From Letharia columbiana (Eukaryota > Ascomycota > Lecanoromycetes > Lecanorales > Parmeliaceae): DNA of 64,000 nucleotides. This document shows, in pieces, positions 23,042 to 37,814 of the stretch. The DNA is taken from contig NW_023501046.1 of the NCBI RefSeq assembly GCF_014066305.1, positions 476,001-540,000 on the forward strand, written 5' to 3'. The notes beneath the pieces were generated by a model. It ran no database searches and was not told the DNA's origin. It worked only from the letters and a program-made list of their open reading frames with translations. Every line of letters begins with the position of its first letter. Positions within the stretch are counted from its first letter, which is position 1. A program made the position numbers and the translations under genes.

Positions 23042-24772
23042 ATGACAGACTCCCCCGCAGTCCACGCTCCTCTCGACCCGAAAGAACAACCCATACTTGA
23101 TCGTGTGCTCCACCTTCGAGATGAGCTATCGTTGCTGAAGCAAGACAAGTCGACGTACATCAAGTCTTACGATGTCATTTCTCTCTACGACCAAGTGATT
23201 GAGCAGGTCCATGCGCTCAATACTGTACGTGAGGAGCACGGCAAGCCTCTGGAACAAAACAGAGGTCTGTTCTTACTCTTGGTAGACTCCGTCTAGCAAC
23301 TCGGAATGCCGGGCTCACAATTTGTACGAACAGTCGACAACGTATTAGAGGATTGCTTTCAATTAATATCTCTCTTTTTTTTGACCGTAGGACGCAACAA
23401 TGAAGCTCCGGCCGTGTAAGCTTGCCCACATCCGATTCGAATTATCGAAAACTGACCCCTACCACCAATCCCAGATACTCCATGACATCGACCATTAGGG
23501 TTTGCCTTCACGGGACAGAACGTCCTGTTCTTGCGCTTACTTCAAATAGCGTCTTCTGGATCATCTCAAAGAAGCTGCATTCTTTTCTGCTAAGGATCTC
23601 GACTCTGCCAGTCATACTTTAAACAAAATGCAAGATACTTTGCAGCGAGGCAAAGAGACTTATTCGCCGCACCTTCTGACTTTGCTCGACAACCGTCTCA
23701 ATACCTGTCGAAACATCCTGGCTGATTTGCAAGCTTCCTTGGCTGATCTGTCGCCTGCACTCACACCTGTTCACGAAAGATTGGTCTCTATTTTACGCTC
23801 GATCTCCGCGGCCAACACTCGCCAAAAGGTTTGGTTCTTCCTCCTAGATATCGATTGGAACTAGTTGACCGTCAGTTTAGTTCCCAGCAGCAGAAGTTGA
23901 GGGTTTCCGAGAACAACTGAAAGAGATTCGAGGTACTATGGTCGATGGCAAGTTCCTCGCCGAAGATAGTACTGCGCCAGCCGGCCAGGCTATCGTAGCC
24001 GAGCTTCTGGATCGTTGCTTTCTTTGGTCAGGCATCGTGCTCACCAGGTACGCGCGTCTCCTGAGCAACCGAACGAAACATCCAGAGCTAACTTCCACGT
24101 CAGGAAGGGCAAAATAGATGAGCGATTCAAAATGACATATGACAAATTATACGATATCCGCAACCAGCTTGAAAGACTGTCTCTGACACAAGCCTGGTCT
24201 TTACGAGAGACTGACCTCTATAACTACCAGCGTCAGTTAGACAGGGTCGACGAATCTCGGATTAATGGGAATTTCGAAGACTTGACTGGGTACAAAGCTG
24301 ACCTCCATGCACAAAGGGTACGATTGAGCTTTCTATAACCCGAACACCTTTAGTTCTAACACCTACAGACGCTGCTCTATCTTCTTCGTCGTAGTTATGC
24401 GTACATCTACAGTCTCATCATTTCCTCTGAACCAGTCTCCGAGGCGCTTCTGCCTGTTTTCAATCAATTGCAGACACTTCGTCGATGCTTGGTAGAGGTC
24501 AAGCGATCTGGTGGCGTTTCTTCGGCAAGGGAGCTTTACCCATACAGCATGAAGGTATGGTTAACTCTGAATCTACAAGTTGGAAACCTTGAAATTGATT
24601 TTGCAGCTAATTCACGTAGTTGAATTCGATCGACAATATGCGCGTTGATGGCAAATTCTTAGTGGGTTCAGACATACCCGAAGGGCAAGGCAGTGTGAAT
24701 GCATTGCTTGCTGAATGTTTCGACATAGCATATGAATTAAGAGTCCAGGCTGAAGAAAGTGACTCGGAGTGA
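23042..24772 (+). CDS. DUF2408/UPF0662-like fungal protein
   Basis: Eight exons: 23042-23264, 23334-23415, 23475-23499, 23550-23828, 23881-24047, 24104-24317, 24369-24554 and 24620-24772, giving 442 aa. From memory it resembles the fungal DUF2408/UPF0662 family, whose biochemical function is not established. Visible features: an N-terminal helical part (ILDRVLHLRDELSLLKQDKS), DCFQLISLFFLTVGRNNEAP, a paired motif of the form DGKFL (MVDGKFLAED at about 270 and MRVDGKFLVGSD near the end) suggesting two related halves, and an acidic C-terminus AEESDSE. It is mostly alpha-helical, with no signal peptide or membrane segment, so probably cytosolic. All introns are GT-AG, 50-69 nt. It is the last gene before the AT-rich block, only about 100 bp away. 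Confidence 0.85.
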
Positions 24773-24869
24773 TAGCAGAGGAAATCGCAAGCGTGAATTG
24801 TAGGGCAACTGTTTTGCTCTTCAGGGACTTTCAGACTAGGAGTTTTCAAGTTCTGCATACACTATCTTA

Positions 24870-25924
24870 ACTGTCTTACGCTAAAAAAATACTTTCGAGC
24901 CTCTAGATCGCCGTTAGTGTTATTCAATATTTAGCGTAATTCAGCTAATTTAGCTTTTAGTACGCTTAGATATACTCGAAGGTCTATATTAATAATTTAA
25001 TCTAGATATACTAAAATCGAATTACGCTAATAACGAAATCTACGAATATATATAATAACTTTATACGTATTTATTTAATTAAAAAATTTTATATATAAAA
25101 TTTATTCTTTATATAATTCTTTATAACTCTTATATATATATCTTTTTCTAATTATTATTATTTATTTATTTATAAGAAATTAAAAGTTTTAATATATATA
25201 TTAATATATCTTAATAAATTAAGATATATCGTTATTCTAAGAGATATTAAAATCTCGAAAATTATAATTTAAAGACTTAAAAGTAAATTCTTAGCGTAAG
25301 ATAATAAAGATAATATATATATAGCTTAAAAACTTCTAGTCTAAAATCCTCTATTCTTAATTATTAGAAAATTAGAAAATTAGCATTCGAACTAGTATCC
25401 CCCTCACTTAAAATTGTACTATAGATATATCTATTATATTATCGTTTTTACAATTATCTATATCGTTAAGTTGAGGCTGAAATTACTCGTATATATAGAA
25501 TACTTAATATTTCTTTTTTCGAGTCTCTCACTAACGTATAGAAGATCTCGAAGATCTTAGAATATCGTTTTCTCTACTATTTAATATCTATATTATCGCT
25601 TTTATTATTTCTATCGAAGACGTTAAAAAGAGTATTATATATCGTATTATCGATAATCTTCTTATCTTTAATATTTTATATTACGTCTCGCGTAACTAAG
25701 AGAGAATAATTATTCGCGATTTTTTCGATTATAAGAATCGAATTAAAGGTCTTTATTAAGAGTAAGTTATAGATATATTAGAATAAAATATAGTATAATC
25801 TATTTAATAGATTTAATCTACTTATCAGCTAGTTTATAATCTTAAAAACTCTATATTTTATAAAGATTAATAAAAAAAGCCTTCGCCGCGAGATCTTAAA
25901 ACGCTTATAGATTTATTATAACGT
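24870..25924. other. AT-rich DNA left of Copia I, unassigned
   Basis: About 1 kb of RIP-mutated sequence between the last gene and the first delimited element. A less mutated spot occurs near 25,383-25,412 (gtatccccctcact). I recognise no element. Confidence 0.5.
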
Positions 25925-25929
25925 GTATT

Positions 25930-26080
25930 TATTAGAATTCGAATTATATGACTCTTAGCGTCTTAGCAATTACGTAATATAATTACGTAATATATCTTAA
26001 TATATTTATATCTAATTACTCTTTTCTTCTATAGAACTCTCTAGTTAATATAACTAAGTATTCTATCTTATATTTTAATA
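25930..26080 (+). repeat. Left LTR of Copia I
   Basis: 151 bp, starting TATTAG and ending TTTTAATA, consistent with an original TG...CA terminal pair after RIP. It matches the right LTR at 32,867-33,017 in length and order, for example gaactctctagttaatataa near its end. Confidence 0.9.
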
Positions 26081-26357
26081 GATTATAGGTCTAAACTTTA
26101 TCTAATAACTATTTTAATTATTTTATAATTTATCTATTATCTATTATAACTATAGCTACTTTTAATATATTTATTATATTAATACTTATTAAATAATAAT
26201 AATTATAATCGCGGAGGATCTCTTTTATTAATCTTCGTAATATAAGTATTTTCTATTTTAAGATAATTATTCTAATTAGATAATATACGCTAAATACGCT
26301 TTTAATTAAAAGAATAAGAGTAGTAAGTAAGAGGGGCTATATCGAAATTATTAATAT

Positions 26358-26956
26358 TAGTATATATAATAGAATAAGATAGGGCTGAACTAGAAAACCT
26401 TGAATTTGTATGTGCAGCCAATCATCAATTCGTTAGGTCTACGCTTTTTGGTTAGACACCGCGGGTAAACAAATTAGCGTCCGCAACCATCAAAAAAATA
26501 GGTAAAAATAGGTGTACATTATTAACATATAGAAAAACTTTTTGTTTTCTATTAACTTTTTGAGATTTTAAATTCTAAATTTTGGAGCGCAGTCTGCGCT
26601 TTCCGAATTTTTAAGAATCTTGAAATTTGGTCTTATAATTATTAAAGCGTAAGGAATTCAAATATCGCTCACCAGAGTTCGCTCGACAGCCGGACAGCCT
26701 TGATTAAAAAAACAGGTACACATTATTTGATTTTAGAATAACTTTTTTGTTTTCTATTAAAATTTTAAAATTTTTTGTTTAAATTATAGAATATAATGTG
26801 GGCTTTTAGATAAAAAAAGAATTACTAAATTTAGTCTTATAGATATTTAAAGGTAAGGAATTCAGATATCGCTCACCAAAGATCGCTCACCAAAATTTAC
26901 TCGACAGCCCCGATCAAAAAAATGATTATGAATTTAATTCATAGGCCTTTACTCGT
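26358..26956 (+). repeat. Repeat R1, inserted in Copia I
   Basis: 599-bp unit flanked by an exact 8-bp direct repeat, ATTAATAT, at 26,350-26,357 and 26,957-26,964. It starts tagtatatataatagaataa and ends ggcctttactcgt. It lies between the primer-binding site and the body of Copia I, so it inserted after that element. Less RIP-mutated than its surroundings: CpA-containing words such as gctcaccag and cgacagccgga survive. There is no ORF. An 8-bp duplication would fit a hAT-type DNA transposon, but I see no convincing terminal inverted repeat. Confidence 0.75.
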
Positions 26957-29900
26957 ATTAATATATTATATTAATAATTTAACGTATAAACTTTCTTATT
27001 ATTTTTTATATAAGATAATTTAAAGCGAGTTAAGATATATTATATTTAATTATATAATATTAAAACTATTATACGCCGTAATAAAGTATTATATATTTAT
27101 ACTTTTTTATTATATAATTACTATAATTATTAAAATATTATTAGTTTTTCTATATTAAATAAAATACGCTAAAGATAAGAGATAATATATTCTTATTCTT
27201 ATATTTCGCTATATTAAAAATTAATAATAAGTAGTTAATCTCTAATATTTTATTATATAATTTTTATAATAAAGGTTAAAATTTAATTTAAGGTAATAAT
27301 ATAACGTTAAAAAAGAAAATAATCTATATCTCGCGTATTAATATATTAATATATAAAGAAAAATTACTTTTTATTATAGCGATTAAAGAATAATTACTCT
27401 CTATATTTATAAAAAAACGATTTTATAAAGAAGCTTTAATTAATTCTAATAAGAGAGTAAAGCGAAATTATTAATAATCTCGTATTTAATCTTAATTAAT
27501 TTCTTCGATAGAAGTATTAATTAATAAAAGATATTATATTATAAATATAATAAAAGATAATTAAGATAATCGCGATAATAATATAAAAGATAAAATTTAA
27601 TTAAATTCCCTCTTAAGTATAAAGAGTAACGATTTTTTATAAAGATTTTATATATTTATACTATATTTCCCTTTAATATCTATAAATTAAAATCTATCTT
27701 TTTAAAATATTATTAATTATATTATAGATTATAATGTAAGATCTCTTTTTAAATAACGCTTTAAATTATATTAAGCTAATTTTAAAGCTTAGCGAAATTT
27801 TCTTTATATACTTTAAATAATTATAAATATTTTAAATACGAATAGTATTAATAGCGAGTATACTTTAATTTTTTATATTAATTTTATTATTATATTAAGT
27901 TAATTTATTTTTAAATTATTATTAGAGCTAATTTTAAATAAAGAGCTCTTTAAATTTAAAGCGAAGTTAGTTTTATTAATATCGTTTATCTTATTTATTT
28001 TATTAAGCCTTACTATATTATAAATTTTATTTTTAAATTTAAATTTTTATTAAAGCTTTTCTCTATTAAGCTCTAAAAATTAAATTAATTCTTTATAAAT
28101 AGTATTATATTTAAATATATTAATATTAAACTTTTAACTAATTTAAATTAACTTTATTAAATTTTTATATTTAAAAATACTTTTAATTATTATAAATAAA
28201 AGCGAAATATATAGAATTTCTTCGTACTATTAGATCTTTAGCACTGTATTAAAATTAATATTATTTAATTAATTTTTTATTTAGCGATTATTATAAGAGT
28301 AATAATTAATTAATAATTTATAAGAGATATTTTTAAAATTATTATTAATATAGATATTATAATATAAATTAAAGTATATTATAAACTCTATATTATAATA
28401 AAAACTCGCTATAAGAATAATTTATATAATTTTATTAAAAGCTATATTAACGCTATAGTTATTTAAAAAAAATTAAAAAAATATAAACTTCGCGAATTAG
28501 ATATCTTTAGCTTTACTATTTAGAGATTAAAGTCTCTTATTCTTATTATCTATAAAAATAAATTATAAATCTATATTAATTAGTTTATTAATTTATTATA
28601 TAAAATTAATAGCTTATTTAAAAAATATCTCTTTATTATTAATAAGAATTAAAAGATTTATTATTTTTATAAAGATCTAGATAGTTAATATACTTAATAT
28701 TATAAGACTTATAATTAAAATCACAATTTTTATAATAAAAATAAGTCTTTTAAATTTATACTAACTTACGCTAAAATATAATAGCTTAATATTATCTCTA
28801 ATTCTACTATTTTTATTAAGTTCTTTAATACTTATATAATAGTTATTTATATTAAAATAAATATTTATATCTTTATTTCTATAACGTTTACTTTAATATA
28901 TTATATTTAAAATAATATTAATTCTAATAACTCTTATATCTAAATATAAATTTATAAGTATTATATTATTTATAATAAGAATTTTTATTTTATTAAAAAG
29001 TATCTTAAATAATTAAAGTATAAGCGTATTCGCGAAGAATTTTAAATTTTTAAAAATAGAGATTATAATAGTTATAGCGATTAAGATAAAAGAGATAATC
29101 GAGAAGATAATAATATTAATATCGAATCTAAATTCGAAAAGTTTAAAAAAGAGAAGAATTAATCTTTTAATATTAAAATAATTATTATAATTATCTAATT
29201 TATAATAGCGCGCTATTTTATTATTTATATTATTATTATATTTATCGCTAATTTCTAAATCTTAAATAATAAAATTTATAAATTTTTTAAAATTGATTTC
29301 TTAAATAGAGTTTTTATTATTATATTTTTTATTATAGTAATAATATTTTTTCTCTAGTTTTATAATTATATATATATTTAATATATTATTTATAATTTCT
29401 TAATTTTTAAGATCTTCTTTAAATTCTAAAAACTTTATTTTATTAATAAACTTATTAGCGATAGTTATATAGCTTTTAACTTTAATAATATTAATTTTAA
29501 ATATAAAATAAAGAGTATTAAGCGTATTTAAACTTTTAATAATATTTAATATATATCTAAATATAATTTTATTTTTATTTTCGAGAGATAATTAAAGAAG
29601 TAATAGTACTCGCTTTCTTTTATTCTCGACGATCTTTTTATAAGAAAATAATAGTTTTTCTTTAAATATATTTAAAGTCGCTTTTATACGCTTAATACTT
29701 AAAAGAATATCTCTTTAATCTTAATTATTATTAATAAAGAAATTTTTATTTATAATAAGTCTTTTATTAAATTTATAAAGCTCTCTAATTAATAAGAGTT
29801 TTAAATTTATAAAAAGACTTTATATATATAATATATTTATATAAATTATTTAGATACTTAGAACGTTAAAAAGATAATTAAAATATATATTAAAATAAAT

Positions 29901-32866
29901 TTTTTTAAATCTTCTTTTAATAATATTTATAAGTTATATTTTATAATTAATCTTAAAATAAAGCTTTATAAACGCTATATTATTCTTAAAAGATAAAAAA
30001 ATAATTTAATTTATATTAATCTCTAAAGATTATTTAACGCTTTTTATAATAGCTATATATTTATAATTATTTTTTTAAATAATTTTACTCTACGCTTTAA
30101 TATCTATCTTTTATTAAATAAATTTAATAAATTTATTTTTATTATATTTAAGCTCTTTCTCGATAATATAAAATATAATAATTATTATTATACTCGCCTT
30201 CGTTTTAATTATAATATAAAATATTAGAATTATAAAATAAAAGTTTTTTATTTATTTAGAGAAATCGTTTAAAAAGATATTATATCGAGAAATTCTTAAA
30301 TAAATAGTAAATTTAAATAATTAAGCGCTATTATTTAGTATAAAACTAATATAATATTTAAAAAAAGCGATCTATTATAGAAATACTAAATCGAGTTTAT
30401 TTATATTAAGAATTATTTATATAATTATTAACTTATAATTAAATAAGATATTACTTCTTTTAAAATTTATATTAGTTTCCCTCTCGACGTTTCTTATCTA
30501 TATATTATTAAATAAATAGACTTTTATTAGATTATATTTAAAGCTATTAATTAAAAGAAGTATTAAAATTATATAATTAAGAGATAATTTATAAATTATT
30601 AAGATTATTTCTATTATATACTCTTAAATAGCGGCGAGATCGCTATTATCTTAAATATTAAATAATTTAATAATATTTCTCTTAAGTTTATACTCTTTAT
30701 TTTAAAAAAGAATATATATAATAATATTAAAACGATAGTTTATTATAATAATCGCCGACTTATTAAAACTATTAATTATTTTAAAAATTATCTTTTCTTT
30801 TTATTTATAATTTTAGAGAAAAATCGCTAAAAGAGATAAATAACTTTTATTAAAGATAAAGTTAATAATTTATTTAATTTTATTTAAATTTTTAAAAGAA
30901 CTTAATTAGTAGTCTTAGCTAATTTAAGATTTTTAAAAAAATAATTATTTAATATATTTAATAATAAAACTCTCTCTATAGCCTCTACGATAATATTTTT
31001 TAAATTTATTATTCACTTTATAAGCGATTATAATTTAATTTTAGCGATAAATCGTTTATTTAATATCTTAAGAATATATAAAGAATTCTTTTTAAATTAT
31101 TTAGCGCTATTAATAAAAGCTTTCTCTTTTAAATTTTATAAATCTTAAACTTATAAGAAGATTATATTAAATTTTTATTATAAAATATAGTAAGAAATTA
31201 TTATAGAGAAAGAAGTTAACTCGCTTATTATTTCTGTTAATAATAATAAATTTTATATTATTAAAAATAATTTTATATCTATTAATTAGTCTCGCTATAT
31301 TTATTGATTAATTATAAGATTATCTATATATATAATATTAATTTTTATTTAATATCGTATTCGCTATCTTAATAATCTCTAGATATATCTTAAATTTTAA
31401 TAAATTTTATTAAAAGGCTATTAAGCGTATCTTTTAATATCTAAACGATATTAAAAATTAATAATTAATATTTAAAGAAGATTTAAAATTATTTATTAAT
31501 TATATAGATATAAATTAAGCGAATAATTAGAATACTTAATATTCTATCTCTAATTATATCTTTAATATAAATAATACTATTATTAATTAATTATTAAAAT
31601 AATAGCTTATCGTAATATTATTCTTTTATAAAATTAAATATATTAGCTAAATATAAATTATTAAAAAAAAAATTTAATTATATAAGTTTCTTAATTAACT
31701 TAATTTTAGCGCTAAATATATATAAACTATTATTATTTACTATAATAATTAAAATATTATAGCTCTTATTAAAAATCCTTAATTTTATATATATATTAAG
31801 TATATTAATATTTAATATTATTATATATAAGAATAAGTTATTACTAATATCGTTATTTTTAAATATATTTCTATCGAATAATAGATAGTTAATAAATTTA
31901 TTAAAATACTATTTAAGAATAAGTTTAAGAAATTTTATATATTAATTAAGCTAAAATATCGTCTATAGTATTATTTATTTAGAGAAATCGATTTTAACTT
32001 TAAAGAAATTATTTTATTAATTTTCGTAGTTTAAATAATTTATTTAAACCGCTCGCTAAGCCTTAGACTTAATATTTTATAAACTCGCTATTTTATATTA
32101 AAATAGCTATTTCTTTAGCGCTATTATCGTTATCGCTATTAAATCTTTAAAACCTTTTTAAAGTACTTTTATTTATATTACTATTATTACTAGTTACTAT
32201 TATTAAGAATTAAATATCTAAAATAACTCTTATAGAAGTCTTATAGCCGATTATAATATATAAAATAAAGAATTTCTTTTAATTATTTTATTTAGTTATT
32301 CTTACGAATATTCTTTAATCTTAAATTAATCGATTTTTAATATATATTAGATAGCCTAAAAATAAAATTTCCGAAAAATCGTTTTTTGATAAAAAGTGGA
32401 AATTGAGGTTTAATATAGTCGTTTTCAGATTTCGATTTTTTACTTTAGCTATTTAACGCTAAATTTACTTTAATTACTTAACTCTAACTTTATTTTAATT
32501 ATTTAATACTAAACTTACTTTAGCTATAGATTTAACTATTTAGCTTAAACTTTATTTTAATTACTTAATATTAAACTTATTTTAATTATTTAACTTAAAC
32601 TTTACTTTAATTACTTAACGCTAAATTTACTTTAATTATTCGATTTGAATTTTATCTTAATTATTTAAGATTGAAACTTACTTTAATTATTTAACTCGAA
32701 CTTTACTTTAATTATTTAACTTAAACTTTATTTTAATTATTTAACGCTAAACTCTAGCGAAAATTAATTAAATTATTTTTATCTTATTTATTCGATTTTA
32801 ATATCGTTAGCGTTAAACTTTATATCTATCGAATTTCGCGTATAAAAGAATATATATAAAGGGAAG

Positions 32867-33017
32867 TATTAGAATTTAGATTATATAACTCTTAGCGTCT
32901 TAATAATTATATAATATAATTACGTAATACGCCTTAGTGTATTTATATCTAGTCGCTCTTTTCTTTTATAGAACTCTCTAGTTAATATAACTAAGTATTC
33001 TATCTTATATTTTAATA
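32867..33017 (+). repeat. Right LTR of Copia I
   Basis: 151 bp, the same length as the left LTR, preceded by a purine-rich tract and followed directly by the GTATT target duplication. Confidence 0.9.
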
Positions 33018-33040
33018 GTATTTTCTAGAGATTAGTAAAT

Positions 33041-33654
33041 TAGTATATATAATAGAATAAGGTAGGGCTGAACTAGAAAACCTTGAATTTGTATATGTAG
33101 TCAATTATAAATTTAGGGTTACTACGCTTTTTAGCTAGACCGGCTGACTCATCGCGGGTAAATAAATTAGCGTCCGCAACTATTAAAAATATCTTTCTCT
33201 ACTTTTAATCCTTTAATAACTTTACTATTTTCTATTAAAATTTTAAGGTTATTTTTTAAATTATAGAACGAAATGTGGGCTTTCAGATAAAAAAAGAATT
33301 TCTAAATTTAATCTTATAATTATTAAAGCGCAAGGAATTCAAATATCGCTCACCAAATATCGCTTACCAAAGTTCGCTCGACAGCCGGATAAGACAGCCC
33401 TGATCAAAAAACAGATACACATTATTTAATTTTAGAATAACTTTTTTGTTTTCTATTAAAATTTTGAGATTTTTTTTTAAATTATAGAACGAAATGTAGG
33501 CTTTTAGATAAAAAAAGAATTACTAAATTTAGTCTTATAGATATTTAAAGGTAAGAAATTCAGATATCGCTTATTAAAGATCGCTTACTAAAATTTACTC
33601 GACAGCCCTAATCAAAAAAATGATTATGAATTTAATTTATAGGCCTTTACTCGT
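33041..33654 (+). repeat. Repeat R1, second copy
   Basis: 614-bp copy of the unit at 26,358-26,956, beginning and ending with the same sequences and sharing internal words such as gaattcaaatatcgctcacc. It lies 23 bp beyond the right LTR of Copia I. Its flanks do not form a clear target duplication. Confidence 0.75.
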
Positions 33655-36600
33655 TTATATATAATATATTTATCTTTCTAAATAAAAGCGCTATTAATAA
33701 ATATATAATATAAAAAAAATAAGATTATATAGCCTTTAAAATTCGGCTAGCGATATAAATTTTTATTAAATATTTTAAGCGATATAGCGTTTTACCGGCT
33801 TATTACTTAGATAATATTTTTTACTATTATATTTATTAGAATAATATTAATAATATTTAATTCGAGTAATTTCTTAAGAACGAAGTTCTCTCTCGCTATA
33901 ATTTATATTCTAAATCTAAATCGATTCTTATTATAAATAATTACTTTATATATTATATCGCTAATATTAAAAGACTTTATTCGATAATCGTCGAAAGATA
34001 ATAATTCAAAATTCTATTATTATTATTTATACTACTACTATAAAACTATTATATAATTTATATTAAATAGTCGTAATCTATTATATAGACTTTATTTAAT
34101 TCTTTCTATAGTAGAATCGTTCTATATAAGTCTCTTTGTTATATAAAGAGATTTTATAAATAGCGTATCCCTCTTTAATCTTCCGTACTCCCTTACTATT
34201 ACTATTTATTTCTTTATTAAACCTTTAAAATCTTTTCTTCTAATAATTTAAACGATATATAAAATATTATTAAACGATCTTTAAGTCTTATTATTTATAA
34301 TTATCTTATATTAATTTCGATGAAGTAGAAAATAGAATAAGAGATTATCGAGATTATTTATCTTTTTTATCTTTCTTAAGTAATTCTATTATTATCTATT
34401 TAAGAAATATCTAATACTTCTAATAAAATACTCCTATATATTTATAAAGTTTAAAAAAATTCGAAAGACTTTTATCTAATTTTTAGTGAAATTAAGAATA
34501 TTTATATTCGATTATAAGTCTTATAAAAAGAATATATAATTATTAATATATTAAATTAATTAATCTCTTTTATATATCTATTATAGTAGAAAAAGATCTT
34601 TAAAATATTAAAATCCTTTTATTAAATATTATCTCTATTCTCTTTAAAAGTAGATAAGATAATATAATAATCAATATTTATTCTATTAAGATACTTTCTC
34701 TTTTTAATAATAATATTATTAATCTTTTTAATATTATAAATAGTAGTAATAGCTAAAATAAGGTTATTATTCTATTAAGTTACTATAAGAATATTATTTC
34801 AAATTACTATAGTAAGAATATTATATAAGATATTCTTAATAAATTATTATTTTATCTCTATAAGTAATTTTAAAAGATTTATTTAATGTAACTTTATAGT
34901 TTTATATATAATTATTTTTATAATTTTTAACTTACTAGTTAACTTTAATTTCGTAAAGTAATTATTTATAAAGAGAATAGAGTTAGAGAATAATATATTA
35001 ATAATTAATTTAAAGATTATAACGCTTATATCTTTAAGATCTTTAACTTTAAATCTACTTTTAAGATCTTATTTAGAAAAATATTAAATATAGTTATAAA
35101 GATAACTCTTATTATTAATTATAAAAATCTTATATCTCTTTTTAATTAGTTTATATAGAGTTATAGTAGAATAATAAATATATTTTATCTTCTTAATTAT
35201 ATATTTATTAATTATATAATAACTATTTAAAATATATAATTTCTTTTAATTACTTTATATCTTATTAATAAATAAAAATATCTTCTTATATTATACAGAT
35301 TTCTAATATCTACTCTTTTTAATAATAAAAGAATTCTCTTCGTTAGAATCTAAGTAATAAATTATTCTTCGAAGAAGTATATAGCGATTCTATATTATTT
35401 CGCTAATAAGAATTAAAGATATCGAAGTAATATTATTAATTCTTTAATAATTATAAATAGTAGAAAAGTAATAAATTTTTATATAGATTATAATAGCGAT
35501 AAAGATTTTTAGCTTCGAAATACGAGTAGGTTTTTAGTAAGAATCTAGAGAACTCTATTAAGAAGTATATAAATTTATATTTTTATAAAGTATATTTTAG
35601 ATAGTAGTAATTTATATAAAGTTAAATATTAAATATAAGAGAATTATAAAGTTATTCGAAAAGTAATTAATAAGTATATAATATTTAATTTATAATAATT
35701 AATACTTAAATAGTATAAATATATATCGAAAAAGAATATTATATTATTTAAGTTTTTTCTTTTTTGTCTTAATTATAAACTTTTTTTTTAATACTTCTAG
35801 ATCTTATATAGTTTATTCTTATTAGATTAAGATAAGATAGTAATTTTAACTATATTAAACTATATTTAATAAAATAATAAAAAGAATATAAAAAAGTCGC
35901 GTTCTTCAAAGACGCGATTTTTGAAGCTAAAATATTGCCTTAGCTCGGCGATTATCGAATAAGAAGTAAGACGTTATAATCTTTTTTTAATAAAAAAAGA
36001 TTATTAATAACGATTTATTATAATATTTTATTAAAAATTAAAGTACTTTAATATAATAGTAATAAACTCTAAAAATTTAATATTTTATATTTAAAGGAAA
36101 ATAAATAATTTTTTATTTATATTATTATTTTATTAGATATTATATAAATAATATTATCATCTTTTTTTAAAATATAAAAAATTATTTTAAGTATTTAAGA
36201 ATAATCTTTTATTTCTTCGCGAAATTTAAAATTATCTTTAAATCTAAAAAATTCTATTTTAAATATTATTAATTGTATTTTTACAATAAAAGATAAATAG
36301 ATTTAATCTTATTATTATCGAGAAAAAAGTTATAATAATTAAAAAAATATAATTTTCTACTATTTTAAAAGTATTCGAAATTTATAAAGAAATATTAGAT
36401 ATTTTATATAGATTTCTAAGCCACTATAATGCTTAAAAACAATTTTTTTTAAACTAATCTCTAATCTTAAATAATTATTAATATAATTTTTTTTTAAAAA
36501 TTATAAAAATTATCTTATTAATTTTTTTTTTTTTTTTTTTATATTATTATTAATTAGATATTAATTTTAGTAAATTTAAAAAATATAATTTTAGAGTTAT

Positions 36601-37814
36601 AATATATTATATAATAAATAATTTTTAAAAGAGGTTTTTTTTAAAATAAATATTTAATTTATTATATTTTTATTTAAACTCTTAAATATTATAGAGTTAT
36701 ATTACTAATTAATAAAATTAAAAATAATTACTTTAATTTAAATCTTAAGAACAAATTATTAACTACTTTATTTTTATTAATATCTTTTATTAAATTATAC
36801 TTTTTTCTTTATTTTCTAATTAAATAAATTTATAGCTTATATATACTTTATAGTATACTTCTTAATTTAATTTAAATATATAATAAAGATTTAATAAGTA
36901 AAATATAGTCTCTAATATTTTATTTAAATTACTTTATAAATAGAAAGAGAAATTCAAAATTTAAAATCTAGAAACTTTTAATGAAAAATTTATATATAAT
37001 TTGATACTTATAGAAATATCTCAAAAAAGATTATTTTAAACTTATATTTAATTATTAAAAAAATTTAAAAAAATTCAAAAAATTTAATACTTTTATTATT
37101 TAGAAAATATAACTTTTTAAAAAATAAAAATCTATAAAATATATTAAATTTCTAAATATATAATTTTTATTTTAAAATAAAATTATTTATTATTAAGATA
37201 AATTTAATAAATAAAAATATCTTTATATTTCTAAAAAAGCGAAATAAAAGATTTTTAAATTTATTTGTAATAATTATAATTATATCAATTTTTATAAACT
37301 ATATAAAAAAATTATAAAGATTCATTATTTAAAATGTTAATTAAATTTATTATAATTTCTATTTTAATTTTTTATATAATTATTATTAATTTTATTTTAA
37401 TATTATTATTTCTAAAAAATAAATTTAATATAATAGTAATTATTATTAATAAATTTTTTAAAAAAAGATTTATATTAAGAAAAGATATATAAAATATTAT
37501 TAGATAGATAAAAGCTTTACTTCTTACTTTTATTAATTAAATTTTTTTAAAATAATTTTTTTAAATAAAGATTCTAAATTTCTTTTAATCTCTAAAAATT
37601 TATTTTTAAAATATTAAAAATAAATCTTTTTATTTTAATTATTTATTATTTATAAATGAATAATTAATTTAAATATATTAATTAAATAATAGAAATTATT
37701 CTATTATTTTATATTTTCTACTTTTCTAATAATCTTTAAAATAAATTCTTTATATATTTGAAAAATAGTTTTAATAATTTTTATTATAGATTATACTTTG
37801 TTAATTTGAAAGTT
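33655..37814. other. AT-rich DNA, unassigned
   Basis: About 4.2 kb of heavily mutated sequence with no element I can name. The part from about 36,000 to 37,800 is even poorer in G and C than the rest, with long A and T runs (for example an 18-T run near 36,523). That may mean a different origin or more rounds of mutation. One GC-rich stem-loop is listed separately. Confidence 0.5.
35897..35917. other. GC-rich inverted repeat in AT-rich DNA
   Basis: Arms TCGCGT and ACGCGA around a 9-nt spacer. The CpG-rich arms stand out in DNA of extreme A+T content. It could be a transposon end or a chance survivor, since CpG is spared here. Confidence 0.4.

Larger units (their letters stand above)
25930..33017 (+). 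mobile_element. Copia I, RIP-degraded Ty1/Copia LTR retrotransposon
   Basis: Delimited by two 151-bp LTRs (25,930-26,080 and 32,867-33,017) and an exact 5-bp target duplication, GTATT, at 25,925-25,929 and 33,018-33,022. A tRNA-like primer-binding site (gattataggtc) follows the left LTR directly. A purine tract (aaagggaag) precedes the right LTR. Remnants of Copia RNase H are readable on the plus strand at about 31,417-31,460 (...RIF-YL...IK), 31,501-31,560 and up to 31,660, with tryptophan, glutamine and arginine codons turned into stops as RIP predicts. Copia identity rests on this motif order and on similarity of its 3' end to Copia II. An R1 repeat (26,358-26,956) is inserted near its 5' end. 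No coding capacity remains. Confidence 0.9.

Noticed and set aside
26387..26915. Possible hAT-type ends (TAGGGCTG at one side, CAGCCC near the other) inside R1
   Set aside because: No 8-bp duplication fits these inner positions, and the homology between R1 copies continues beyond them, so they are unlikely to be the element ends.
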